Of a stretch of 64,000 nt of DNA, positions 54,263-63,150 are shown piece after piece. Numbering within the stretch: position 1 is the stretch's first letter; each line of letters begins with the position of its first letter. The stretch is from Pseudomonadota bacterium. Its GTDB lineage: Bacteria > Desulfobacterota > Desulfobulbia > Desulfobulbales > Desulfocapsaceae. The notes beneath the pieces were generated by a model. It had not been told where the DNA came from and did not search any database. It saw nothing but the letters and a program-made list of their open reading frames with translations. The DNA lies in assembly GCA_018821985.1 (NCBI GenBank), contig JAHJKP010000032.1, positions 238,745-302,744 on the forward strand, in the 5' to 3' direction. The position numbers and the translations under genes were made by a program.

Positions 54263-55801
54263 ATGGCGGAGACCGTCATCAAAGGGAAGATCTGTGATCC
54301 AAACAATATCTGCGACTGCCTGACCGTAGGTGAACTCGACCCTTGTGCCATTGTCATTTTTGGGGCATCAGGTGATCTGACTGCCAGAAAACTGATCCCT
54401 GCTTTGTACCGGATGTTTTTGAGCGCGACTCTCCCCGACCCGGTTTCCATCGTCGGATGCGCCCGTACCGGCTACAATCATGACACCTTCCGCACCTTCC
54501 TTCAAGCCGCCTGCACCAGTGAGCCCATGCTGAACATGGCCCGCTGGCACGAATTTGCAGACAAAGTTTATTATTTTCCTCTCAATTACGATTCACTGCC
54601 GGACTTCCTGGCATTGGCCGGCCAGCTCAATACCCTTGACCAGGAGAGAGGCACCAAGGGAAACCGGCTCTTTGATCTGGCCTTGCCGCCATCCCTCTAC
54701 GCTTCAGTTGCCACCAAGATCGGCGAGGCTGGGCTTGCCAGACAGTTTGAAAAAGGCAGGGGCTGGACCCGGATCGTCATCGAGAAACCATTTGGACGCG
54801 ACCTGGACTCCGCCCTGGTCCTTGACCAGACCCTGCATCAACATTTTCATGAAAAGCAGATCTTCCGCATTGACCATTACCTGGCTAAGGAGACGGTGCA
54901 GAACATCCTGACCTTCCGTTTTGCCAACACTATCTTTGAACCCATCTGGAACCGCGGTTATATCGAATCCGTGGGAATCATAGCGGTGGAAAAACTGGGA
55001 GTAGAGCATCGGTCCGGGTATTATGAACAAGCCGGGGTCATCCGCGACATGTTCCAGAATCATATGCTCCAGCTCCTGTCGCTCATTGCCATGGAACCAC
55101 CCTCCCATTTTGAAGCGGAACCGGTTCGGGATGAAAAAATCAAGCTGCTCCGCTCAATCCGGCCCCTGCATGATCGTACAGAAGATATTGTTCTGGGACA
55201 ATACGGACCAGGGGACATTGATGGCCAGGAAGTCCCGGGCTACCGTCAAGAGCCTGGGGTTTCACCCAATTCCCTGATTCCGACCTTCGCCATGCTTCCG
55301 GTGCATATAGATAACTGGCGCTGGCAGGGAGTACCATTTTACCTTATCTCCGGCAAAAGGATGGCCCGCAAGGAGACCCGCATCGTGATCCAGTTCAAGG
55401 ATGTTCCTCACTCCCTGTTCCGGGATATTCTGGGCGCCAAGGTCATCGCCAACCGCCTGGTTCTTGGGATCTACCCCAAAGAGTCCATCAGTCTCACCTT
55501 TCAGACCAAAAACCCCGGGGCAAGGATGTGTATGCGTTCCATGACCATGGACTTCAAATATGATGACTTTTACACCGGACCATCTCCGGAAGCCTACGAG
55601 AAAGTACTGATTGATTGTATCCAGGGCGACCACATGCTTTTCTGGCGGCAGGACGGGATTGAGCAATCCTGGTCTCTTCTCACTCCGCTGCTCAATGAAT
55701 GCGAAACCTGTCAGGGCCGCGCCCAAAGACTCCACAGTTATACAGCCGGCAGCTGGGGGCCGGATACGGCCAGATCCATTGTTGAAGGAATCGTCACATG
55801 A
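54263..55801 (+). CDS. zwf: Glucose-6-phosphate 1-dehydrogenase
   Basis: First enzyme of the oxidative pentose phosphate pathway (512 residues). The cofactor loop GASGDLTARKLIPALY is near residue 30. The substrate-binding RIDHYLAKETVQN replaces the common RIDHYLGKE, and IEKPFGRDL is conserved. I chose the ATG at 54263, with AGGGG upstream. A GTG at 54248 would overlap the gnd stop. It forms an operon with gnd and a cation diffusion facilitator (4-bp overlap at its 3' end). Cofactor (NAD versus NADP) cannot be decided. Confidence 0.96.
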   Translation: MAETVIKGKICDPNNICDCLTVGELDPCAIVIFGASGDLTARKLIPALYRMFLSATLPDPVSIVGCARTGYNHDTFRTFLQAACTSEPMLNMARWHEFADKVYYFPLNYDSLPDFLALAGQLNTLDQERGTKGNRLFDLALPPSLYASVATKIGEAGLARQFEKGRGWTRIVIEKPFGRDLDSALVLDQTLHQHFHEKQIFRIDHYLAKETVQNILTFRFANTIFEPIWNRGYIESVGIIAVEKLGVEHRSGYYEQAGVIRDMFQNHMLQLLSLIAMEPPSHFEAEPVRDEKIKLLRSIRPLHDRTEDIVLGQYGPGDIDGQEVPGYRQEPGVSPNSLIPTFAMLPVHIDNWRWQGVPFYLISGKRMARKETRIVIQFKDVPHSLFRDILGAKVIANRLVLGIYPKESISLTFQTKNPGARMCMRSMTMDFKYDDFYTGPSPEAYEKVLIDCIQGDHMLFWRQDGIEQSWSLLTPLLNECETCQGRAQRLHSYTAGSWGPDTARSIVEGIVT

Positions 55802-56718
55802 CCGAAACACATTCCCATAAAAACGACCAGCTCCTGAAACTGGCTACCTATGCTTCCGTTACTACCGCCCTTCTTCTGGTCGGGATCAAATTCACCGCCT
55901 GGCTGGCCACTGGTTCTCTCAGCATCCTGGCCTCGCTGATCGACTCACTCATGGATGTCATGGCCTCTTTCATCAATCTGATGGCGATTCGTTATTCCTT
56001 GAATCCCGCGGACGATGACCACAGTTTTGGTCATGGCAAGGCCGAGGCCTTGGCCGGACTGGCTCAGGCTAGCTTTATCGCAGGCTCTGCCCTGATCCTT
56101 TTCATGCACGGCATAGAACGGTTGAAGACACCCGTCCCCCTCCAGTCACTGGGTCTGGGATTAGGCATCATGGTTTTCTCTATCCTGGCTACACTCATCC
56201 TCATAGCCTTCCAAAAGTATGTAATAAAACGGACAAACTCCACTGCGATCCGGGCCGATTCACTCCATTACGCCACAGATATCCTGACCAATGTCTGTAC
56301 CATCATTGCCCTTCTCCTGACCCGGTTCAGTTGGGGGCAGATCATGGATCCCATTTTTTCCATGATCATCGCCATGATCATCTTTCACAGTGCCTGGAAG
56401 ATCGGCAGTGAGGCCATTCAATTATTGATGGATCAGCAGTTACCACTGGAAAAACGTGAGCTTATTCAACAAATAGCCCTTGGTCATCAACATGTTCTGG
56501 GTATGCACGACCTGCGCACCCGTCAATCAGGGCAAATCGCCATCATTCAACTCCATCTGGATCTGGATGCCACCCTGCCACTTGCCCAGGCTCATACCAT
56601 AGGAAAAGACGTGGAAAAATTGATTTGGAAGAGCTTCCCGGGCGCCGATGTGACCATTCACCAGGATCCCATGCCAACATCAGCAAGAATGGCTGACATC
56701 GTGGACCCAGGACATTAG
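55798..56718 (+). CDS. Cation diffusion facilitator (FieF-like)
   Basis: Inner-membrane metal/proton antiporter (306 residues) with six hydrophobic segments and a C-terminal cytoplasmic domain. The metal site is visible as SLIDSLMDV and the histidine-rich DDDHSFGHGKAEALA, then a second site (RADSLHYATDILTN). FieF, ZitB and related CDFs export Zn2+, Fe2+ or Mn2+. The metal cannot be assigned. It overlaps zwf by 4 bp (ATGA), so it belongs to the gnd-zwf unit, which is unusual for a transporter. It may be a chance coupling or serve metal demand. Confidence 0.9.
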   Translation: MTETHSHKNDQLLKLATYASVTTALLLVGIKFTAWLATGSLSILASLIDSLMDVMASFINLMAIRYSLNPADDDHSFGHGKAEALAGLAQASFIAGSALILFMHGIERLKTPVPLQSLGLGLGIMVFSILATLILIAFQKYVIKRTNSTAIRADSLHYATDILTNVCTIIALLLTRFSWGQIMDPIFSMIIAMIIFHSAWKIGSEAIQLLMDQQLPLEKRELIQQIALGHQHVLGMHDLRTRQSGQIAIIQLHLDLDATLPLAQAHTIGKDVEKLIWKSFPGADVTIHQDPMPTSARMADIVDPGH

Positions 56719-57182
56719 CCTCAATCTTCATCCTGTGACCTTGCATTTAACAATTAGACATGCTAACTTTAACCTAAGATAATATCGTTTAATTTTACAG
56801 CCGCACTATCCTGCCATTGCGGCATAAGCTGGGATCCAGTATTTTTTCAAGAATCGCGTAGCCAGATCGAAGGCATCAAACAAAAAAAATACAAAACACG
56901 GGATTTCGAAGCCCTCAAATAGGGAAAACCCCCTTTTTAAGTATCCCACATGGTGGTATATATAAATTATCTACAAAGAATTTTCTTCCATGACGATAAC
57001 CATATTAATTAAATAGGAAAGATGACTCAGGAGGACAATAAAAAAAACAGCGTGTAGTTTAAGGCCGCATTGAAAAAATATCATTATCTCATCTTTTCGA
57101 CTTTACAGGGAGAATTGAGGAGATTATGTTCCAAAAAGCCAAGGACTGGTATTTTACAATTTTTTTAAGGAGAGGAGATAAA
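56719..57182. other. Upstream region of the cytochrome locus
   Basis: About 460 bp before the tetraheme cytochrome. A short segment at 56811-56846 (CATTGCGGCATAAG...GATCCAGTATTTTT) resembles a degenerate copy of the widespread CATTCCCGC/GCGGGAATCCAG-type dispersed repeat. A small hairpin (GGGATTTCGAAGCCC) lies near 56904, and a mini frame at 57022-57057 has a ribosome-like site but only 11 codons. No c-di-GMP riboswitch or clear sigma-54 promoter was found. Confidence 0.4.
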
Positions 57183-57821
57183 ATGAACAAGTTACTTGTT
57201 ACATCATTTGTAGTACTCGGAGGTCTGAGTATCTGTTCCACAGCACCTGCAGCAATCACCGGATCTAAACATGATTTTACAGCCTCGGGTTGGGCTGACG
57301 GTCAGATCTGCCTTCCCTGCCATGCCCCGCATAATAATCAAAACGTCACGGGCGATCTCCTCTGGAATCATGCCCCGACCGCGGCCACTTATACTCTGTA
57401 CGACAGTCCAACTTTTGATGTCACTGTTCCAGGTCAACCCGCAGCTTTATCCAAGTTTTGTCTCTCCTGCCACGACGGCACTGTAGCACTTGACGCTTAC
57501 ACCAACCATGCTGGCACCACTTTCATCAGTGCTACCCCAGATGTCGGCCCCAACTTTGGAACCAACTTGGGCAACGACCATCCTATTTCGTTCCTCTATG
57601 ACGCGGCCCTTGTCACTGCTGACACCGCTACCGGTGGCGGTGTCGCTGGCCTCAAGGCACCTGCTGCCGTTATTGCAGCGGGTCTTCCACTGTTTAATGG
57701 CATGATGGAATGTGCAACCTGCCATGATGTCCACAACAAACATGCAACTGCAGCTGGAGATGGACTGCTCAATGTTGCCAATGCCGGATCGGCCCTTTGC
57801 ATTAGCTGTCATATCAAATAA
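57183..57821 (+). CDS. Periplasmic tetraheme c-type cytochrome
   Basis: A 212-residue exported cytochrome. The signal peptide MNKLLVTSFVVLGGLSIC is cleaved near APAA. Four CxxCH sites (at about 43, 93, 177 and 206) bind heme c. Extra His residues can act as axial ligands. The start at 57183 has GGAGAGGAG upstream. An in-frame ATG at 57126 would precede the signal peptide with a nonhydrophobic leader. Its segments CLSCHDGTVALD, NDHPISF, CATCHDVHN and GSALCISCH recur in the partial cytochrome at 63147, so the two are paralogues. It is first in the electron-conduit locus. Confidence 0.9.
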   Translation: MNKLLVTSFVVLGGLSICSTAPAAITGSKHDFTASGWADGQICLPCHAPHNNQNVTGDLLWNHAPTAATYTLYDSPTFDVTVPGQPAALSKFCLSCHDGTVALDAYTNHAGTTFISATPDVGPNFGTNLGNDHPISFLYDAALVTADTATGGGVAGLKAPAAVIAAGLPLFNGMMECATCHDVHNKHATAAGDGLLNVANAGSALCISCHIK

Positions 57822-57854
57822 GAAGACAACCAGCCATCATATAGCTGTCTGCTG

Positions 57855-57898
57855 CCGGCCCATACATATCCCTTCATTGCATGGGCCGGTTTTTTTTT
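57855..57898 (+). terminator. Strong intrinsic terminator after the tetraheme cytochrome
   Basis: CCGGCCCAT (57855-57863) pairs perfectly with ATGGGCCGG (57881-57889) across a 17-nt loop and is followed by nine Ts (57890-57898). It should end transcription of the tetraheme cytochrome, so the NHL-porin genes downstream need their own promoter. Confidence 0.93.
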
Positions 57899-58065
57899 GA
57901 AAAACTGATCACATACTTCCCAAAATCCTTCATATACGTTATTAGTGCAACTGTCCAATCACTGCGGCATCCCCATATTATGCCTCTTTTTTTTGAGACT
58001 GTATCCGCGACGCATATGATTTTTTTTTGCATTTATTTTTTATTACGGAACCATCAAAGACTACC

Positions 58066-59154
58066 ATGCAGAGAACTCAACTCTATTTCTTCAAGCAGCT
58101 GTTTTACACCCTGCTCTGCCTTCTCTTTCTCAGTGCTTGTGCCACCAAAAACGTTGAAGAAAAGGTCCCGGCTACCTTCTATCCCCAACCGCCGGAACAA
58201 CCCAGGCTACAGTTTCTCACCACCCTCTCCTCTGAAGAAGATCTGGGTATTATCAAAAAAGATGGTTTGGATAGTTTTCTCATGGGACCAAACGTATCTT
58301 TCTCCGCCATAGGGCGGCCCTACGACGTCAGCTCATCACCAGGAAAGATCTATGCTACTGACAGACAAATAAATAAAATAGTCATTATTGATCTGGTTGC
58401 AAAGAGCTTCAAAACGCTGGATGACAACGGCCCAGGAATTCTTCAGGTCCCTGCGGGCATATGGGTAAGCCAGGACGATATCAAATATATTGCCGATATG
58501 AAACGGCAACAGATCGTTGTCTTCGATGCAAACAATAAATATGTAAGAACCTATGGCAATAAAGAATTATTTGAGAAACCTGTTGATGTTGCCGTCCACG
58601 AAAACCGTATTTTTGTCTGCGACATGCCCAAAAATCAGGTTGTAGTGCTCGATAAAGATTCCGGAAAAACATTGCTTCAGATTGGTAAGCTCGGCTCTGC
58701 TGAGGGCCAACTCTACAAACCAACCCATATTACAGTTGATGACCAAGGCAACCTCTTTGTCACTGATGCCTTTAATTTCAGGGTCCAGCAATTTGATCCC
58801 GAGGGAAATTTCGTCAGAGTTTTTGGTTTTCACGGCGACCAGATCGGTGGTATGGCCCGGCCTAAGGGGCTGGATATTGACAGGGAAGGACATCTATATG
58901 TCACCGATGCCGCCTCGGAATATACTCAGATTTTCGACAAAAAAGCCCAACTGCTTTTATTTTTTGGTGGTCCTGGAACCGGTCCCGGGAAGTTGTACCT
59001 GCCGGCAGGGGTGCACATTGATTATGACAACATCGAGTTTTTCAATAAATTTGCCGACAAAGATTTCAAGCTGAAATATCTCTTCTATGTATGCAACCTG
59101 AGTGGGCCCAATAAAATCAATGTCTACGGTTTTGGCGACTGGACAGGTAAATAA
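58066..59154 (+). CDS. NHL-repeat beta-propeller lipoprotein (first copy)
   Basis: A 362-residue protein with a lipoprotein signal (CLLFLSAC) and NHL-type propeller repeats. Blades are visible as KPTHITVDDQGNLFVTDAFNFRVQQF and MARPKGLDIDREGHLYVTDAASEYTQIF (key: G..V/I..G..YVTD...RI..F). It belongs to a class of NHL lipoproteins found beside multiheme cytochromes in metal- and electrode-reducing bacteria. The ATG at 58066 gives the lipobox at the usual distance. Its own role (scaffold or filament/partner binding) is not established. It resembles the second copy at 62092. Confidence 0.86.
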   Translation: MQRTQLYFFKQLFYTLLCLLFLSACATKNVEEKVPATFYPQPPEQPRLQFLTTLSSEEDLGIIKKDGLDSFLMGPNVSFSAIGRPYDVSSSPGKIYATDRQINKIVIIDLVAKSFKTLDDNGPGILQVPAGIWVSQDDIKYIADMKRQQIVVFDANNKYVRTYGNKELFEKPVDVAVHENRIFVCDMPKNQVVVLDKDSGKTLLQIGKLGSAEGQLYKPTHITVDDQGNLFVTDAFNFRVQQFDPEGNFVRVFGFHGDQIGGMARPKGLDIDREGHLYVTDAASEYTQIFDKKAQLLLFFGGPGTGPGKLYLPAGVHIDYDNIEFFNKFADKDFKLKYLFYVCNLSGPNKINVYGFGDWTGK

Positions 59155-59193
59155 TTCTCCTCCGAAAGCTTGCTTTATTGATAGACAACTAGG

Positions 59194-59904
59194 ATGATAA
59201 AAATGCTCAGGGTGTCCGCTCATATAGGTATGATTTTTTTTTTAACAGCCTTCCTTATAGGATGTGAGCCGCAAACACGACACAAGACACTCACTTTTTT
59301 CTTTACGGGCGTTCCCCCTATTGATGAACCAGTTCCAATTGAAAAAACAAAAGAACAGCCGGTAACTCCCCCTGCCGAAATTCTGAAAAAACCAACCCCT
59401 GTAGCTCCCAATCCTCTGTTTTCACATCCGGTTTGGGCGGCTGGCACCTGCACTCCCTGTCATGCAAGCACAGGCTCATTCCGCGCTCCCGGTGTCAAAA
59501 AATCATCGCCAGATGTTTTCAAAACAGGCGCCGGCATGCCCGGAAAATTAACCCTTGCAACAAACAAGATATGCACCCAATGCCATAAAGACAAAACCCC
59601 AAAAAGAGCCCTGTCCGACAATCTGTGGCTGCACAACAGCACTGCCAAAGGTGACTGCATGGCATGCCACGATCCGCATCAGAGCAAAAACAAAAACATC
59701 CTGCGTCAGGCCCCGTCCATACTCTGCCTTTCCTGCCACAAGGAGGGGCAATTCCTGACAAAGCCCGTGCATCAAAAAAAAGAAGAATGTCTTTCCTGTC
59801 ACAATCCGCATATGGGCATCGACAAAAACCTGCTGACAAAAGATTACAAAGAGATAAAGACGCCTGCGGCACTGGTTCCCGAAGGCCAAGAACCCGGCAG
59901 GTAA
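59194..59904 (+). CDS. Pentaheme lipoprotein c-type cytochrome
   Basis: A 236-residue protein with a lipoprotein signal (AFLIGC, Cys24) and a Pro/Lys-rich linker. Five CxxCH heme sites (about 86, 127, 155, 178, 199) follow in a doubled-CxxCH style arrangement (CMACHDPH, CLSCHKEG, CLSCHNPH). The lipid anchor would fix it to the outer membrane next to the porin encoded downstream. It could pass electrons into or out of the conduit. It is 39 bp after the NHL lipoprotein. Confidence 0.9.
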   Translation: MIKMLRVSAHIGMIFFLTAFLIGCEPQTRHKTLTFFFTGVPPIDEPVPIEKTKEQPVTPPAEILKKPTPVAPNPLFSHPVWAAGTCTPCHASTGSFRAPGVKKSSPDVFKTGAGMPGKLTLATNKICTQCHKDKTPKRALSDNLWLHNSTAKGDCMACHDPHQSKNKNILRQAPSILCLSCHKEGQFLTKPVHQKKEECLSCHNPHMGIDKNLLTKDYKEIKTPAALVPEGQEPGR

Positions 59905-59985
59905 ATATTTTTATCTTGAAGATATTTTTTTACAAGGACTTTAAAAAAGCATAAAAGCTCGCTGCCTCTGCATTGTTATACATAA

Positions 59986-62058
59986 ATGACACACTCTTGC
60001 TTTAATATATTGCCGATTCCCCTGCTTGCCTTTGCATCATTGTTTCTTCTTTTTGTCGGTCCAGTGGTAATCCACGCCGAAGAAAAAAGTTCAGAATCAG
60101 TCAAGGTTGTTGCCCAGGAGACATCTCCGCTCATGGCGCTATTTCAAAGATGGCAGACAAATCAGCCAGAAGACAGCCGGCAAAAACAATATTATTTTAT
60201 CAAACGGCCTCGAATGGGGGCGCAACTCACTTCCGAATTTAACAATGAGTCACAAACACTCAATGGTACAACTATCCAGGTCACCAGCCTTAAATTTATA
60301 GAGAAAATTAGCGTCGAGACATCAGGATGGCTATACCATCCAGGATTGATGCAATACTCGCTGATGATTGAACCAGAATTGAAGCAGGTAAATGAGGAAA
60401 TGAGTCAAGGGGAAACAGCTAAAACCAACTCCTTCTCACCTGATTATGCCATGACAGCAACCTTTCTTGAAACGAAACCCTATACACTCAATATTTTTAC
60501 CAACCATCAGCAGGAACTTTCATGGGCTACCTTTACAGGTAACAGCGAATCCATTGTCGATTCCTATGGCGCCAATGGTCAACTCAAATACAAGACACTT
60601 CCCACCACCCTTGGATATAGCCACTCCGAGACCGACCAGACCGGTTTCTATGCATCAAAAAATATCCATGAAGACTTCAATCTATCATCCGCGCATCAGA
60701 CCCAAAAAAGCAACACTAGTCTGATCTCCTCCTACAGTGATGACCAGAATAGCAGCGAGGGTTTTGAGACTCAAATAAAAACTCTTAATAATAGCCTGTT
60801 GAATAACTATCACCTCACTGAAGACAAGAAAGTCCAGTTGAACTCAACCCTGACTTACAGGAGCCAGGAATCTAGCTGGCTCGACACGCAAAATATCGAT
60901 CTCAGAGAACACCTGAACTGGCGCCATCTCCCCAATTTGCAATCGAACTATTCTGCTAGTCATAGCCGACTGGAATCGGGTGATTCCAGTTCTGACATTA
61001 CAAATTTTGAGGCCGGATTGACACACCTGCTTTATGAAAATCTGATCACTGATCTCGGCAGCAGAGCACATCAGTACAATTACTCCGGCGGGAATGAGAA
61101 CGCAGCAAATGGCTTTCTCGACTTTTCCTACAGCCGTCCCCTTTCCTGGGCTAGGGTGGGACTGTCTAGTGGCTGGGACTATCTCTATACTGACCGCAGT
61201 GGATTCGCTTCCAGTGTGGCTCTAGTGACAAATGAGACGCATAGACTGAGCCTCAGCGAAGAAATTTATCTGAATAATTACAACATCGACCTTGCCTCTA
61301 TCATTGTCACCAATACTGCCGGAACCATTGTCTATATTGAAAATATTGACTACAGAGTACAAAAAATTAACGATTATGTGCGGATAAGTCGTCTGCCTTT
61401 CGGTTCGATAACAGATGGGCAAACCGTTTCAGTCAACTATCGTTACCTTCGAAATTCAGAATATGACGATGCCTTGCTTACTGAAAATTACGGATTCAAT
61501 TTCGATCTCTTGCATGACTGGAGTTTTTCCTACAATTTTCTTCGGGTAACGCAGGACATCCTTTCCGGACAGGCACCACTTCACCTTATCGACGACACCA
61601 TTCAACGGGTTGATGTCCGCTATGATATCGACTGGTCTAACACCTCTCTCAGTTACGAGGATAACAACCGCCAATCCACTCCAGCCTTTACCCGACGTGA
61701 AATACAGGAAACAGTGTACTACCGATCCCAGTTGCAATTTTACGTTTCTTTGAAAGGATATTTCGGCCAAACCAACTATAAAGATCGTGACGAGACCAAG
61801 GAATTTTACGGCGGAGTTACCACCTTTGACTGGATGCTGACCAGGTGGTGTAAACTTCGGGTCGAGGGTTTTTATGACAAGACCCAAGGAAATTTTGAAG
61901 ATACGGAAAATAAGGGCATCAAGGCAGCCCTTGAGTTCCGCTACCGCATCTGGACGGCACGCCTCAGCTATGAACTCACCGACCAAAACTACATAATGAC
62001 CGACTACCAGCGAACAGAACAACTGGCCCGTTTTGAAATCATCCGTATTATGTGGTAG
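59986..62058 (+). CDS. Large outer-membrane beta-barrel (putative electron-conduit porin)
   Basis: A 690-residue protein with a signal peptide (FASLFLLFVGPVVIHA). The mature part is made of alternating hydrophobic/polar beta-strands rich in Tyr, Trp, Ser and Thr (for example LNWRHLPNLQSNYSASHSRL and WARVGLSSGWDYLYTDRSG). The protein ends in an aromatic residue (IRIMW), as barrel proteins do. There are no heme motifs. In known systems a large porin of this kind houses a cytochrome to form a transmembrane conduit. Its place between a cytochrome lipoprotein and another NHL/cytochrome pair supports that. Sequence alone does not show the barrel strand number. Confidence 0.75.
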   Translation: MTHSCFNILPIPLLAFASLFLLFVGPVVIHAEEKSSESVKVVAQETSPLMALFQRWQTNQPEDSRQKQYYFIKRPRMGAQLTSEFNNESQTLNGTTIQVTSLKFIEKISVETSGWLYHPGLMQYSLMIEPELKQVNEEMSQGETAKTNSFSPDYAMTATFLETKPYTLNIFTNHQQELSWATFTGNSESIVDSYGANGQLKYKTLPTTLGYSHSETDQTGFYASKNIHEDFNLSSAHQTQKSNTSLISSYSDDQNSSEGFETQIKTLNNSLLNNYHLTEDKKVQLNSTLTYRSQESSWLDTQNIDLREHLNWRHLPNLQSNYSASHSRLESGDSSSDITNFEAGLTHLLYENLITDLGSRAHQYNYSGGNENAANGFLDFSYSRPLSWARVGLSSGWDYLYTDRSGFASSVALVTNETHRLSLSEEIYLNNYNIDLASIIVTNTAGTIVYIENIDYRVQKINDYVRISRLPFGSITDGQTVSVNYRYLRNSEYDDALLTENYGFNFDLLHDWSFSYNFLRVTQDILSGQAPLHLIDDTIQRVDVRYDIDWSNTSLSYEDNNRQSTPAFTRREIQETVYYRSQLQFYVSLKGYFGQTNYKDRDETKEFYGGVTTFDWMLTRWCKLRVEGFYDKTQGNFEDTENKGIKAALEFRYRIWTARLSYELTDQNYIMTDYQRTEQLARFEIIRIMW

Positions 62059-62091
62059 ATTTTATATATAGTTACGAGATTGATAAAAAAA

Positions 62092-63150
62092 ATGAATAAA
62101 AAAAATTTCCTTATCAGGGCCACCTTCATAGTCTTTTTACTCGCTATTACTCTCGGGCTTAACGGCTGTATGTCCCCGAATATAGAACCAGTACCGCCAG
62201 CAGTCGACCTGGTGTGGCCTACTAATGGAGAAACACCAAGAATCCGTTTTATCAACAGTGTATCCAGGCCTGAAGATTTTCAAATCACTTCAAGTGCCTT
62301 GATGCGCTTCTGGAATTATGTTATCGGTAAGGAAGATGATACCCTTGTAGCACCCTTTGGATTGACTGTGGATAGCGCTGGCAGGATGTATGTCGTGGAC
62401 ACCTTTCAACGAAGAATTCAGCTCTTTGATATGACAGCCGGGGAATTTTCCGTTTTCCCCGACGACGACCGCCCCATGAGCTCTCCAATCGGTATTGTCG
62501 TTGATAAAAACGGACGGATCTACGTCACCGACTCCCAGGATGCCATTATCAAGGTATTTGACGACGCAGGCGATACCTCTCCCCTCACAATTGGCGATGA
62601 CCTCTTTCAACGGCCGACTGGGATAGCTATCAATCCAACAAACAATGAGCTTCTCGTTGTTGATACTAAACTGGCCCAGATTTTCAGGTTTGATCTCCAC
62701 AACCTCAAACTGAAGGGAACGTTTGGCACCAAGGGCGTAGAGGCAGGACAATTCAACAACCCTACCAATATTGCTGTTACCGGGGACGGAAACATACTCA
62801 TTACCGATTCCCTCAATTTTAGAATTCAAATTTTTTCAGCCCAAGGAGCGTTTCAGAGAACATTTGGCAGCGCTGGAAACAGTCCCGGTCATTTTTCCAG
62901 GGCCCGTGGTGTCGCCACCGACAGTGACGGCAATATTTATGTGGTTGACGCCCTTTTTGACAATATCCAGATCTTTAACAAAACAGGGCAGCTGCTGATG
63001 GATTTTGGCAGTACAGGCCAGGAACACGGCAAATTCTGGATGCCGGCCGGTATATGGATTGACCGGAATGACAAAATATATGTTGCTGATTCTTATAACA
63101 AACGCGTTCAAATATTTCAGTATCTCAAACAGGACGAGGCGTTGCAATGA
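62092..63150 (+). CDS. NHL-repeat beta-propeller lipoprotein (second copy)
   Basis: A 352-residue lipoprotein (AITLGLNGC lipobox) with NHL blades such as VAPFGLTVDSAGRMYVVDTFQRRIQLF, MSSPIGIVVDKNGRIYVTDSQD, FNNPTNIAVTGDGNILITDSLNFRIQIF and FWMPAGIWIDRNDKIYVADSYNKRVQIF (key pattern P.GI..D..G.IYV.D....R.Q.F). The start is set at the ATG at 62092. An in-frame TTG at 62080 is not used. The end overlaps the cytochrome start by 4 bp, so the two are coupled. It is about as similar to the first copy as expected for an old duplication. Confidence 0.87.
   Translation: MNKKNFLIRATFIVFLLAITLGLNGCMSPNIEPVPPAVDLVWPTNGETPRIRFINSVSRPEDFQITSSALMRFWNYVIGKEDDTLVAPFGLTVDSAGRMYVVDTFQRRIQLFDMTAGEFSVFPDDDRPMSSPIGIVVDKNGRIYVTDSQDAIIKVFDDAGDTSPLTIGDDLFQRPTGIAINPTNNELLVVDTKLAQIFRFDLHNLKLKGTFGTKGVEAGQFNNPTNIAVTGDGNILITDSLNFRIQIFSAQGAFQRTFGSAGNSPGHFSRARGVATDSDGNIYVVDALFDNIQIFNKTGQLLMDFGSTGQEHGKFWMPAGIWIDRNDKIYVADSYNKRVQIFQYLKQDEALQ

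Noticed and set aside
56719..57182. c-di-GMP (GEMM) riboswitch upstream of the tetraheme cytochrome
   Set aside because: Such riboswitches precede cytochromes in some relatives, but I could not match the conserved core here.
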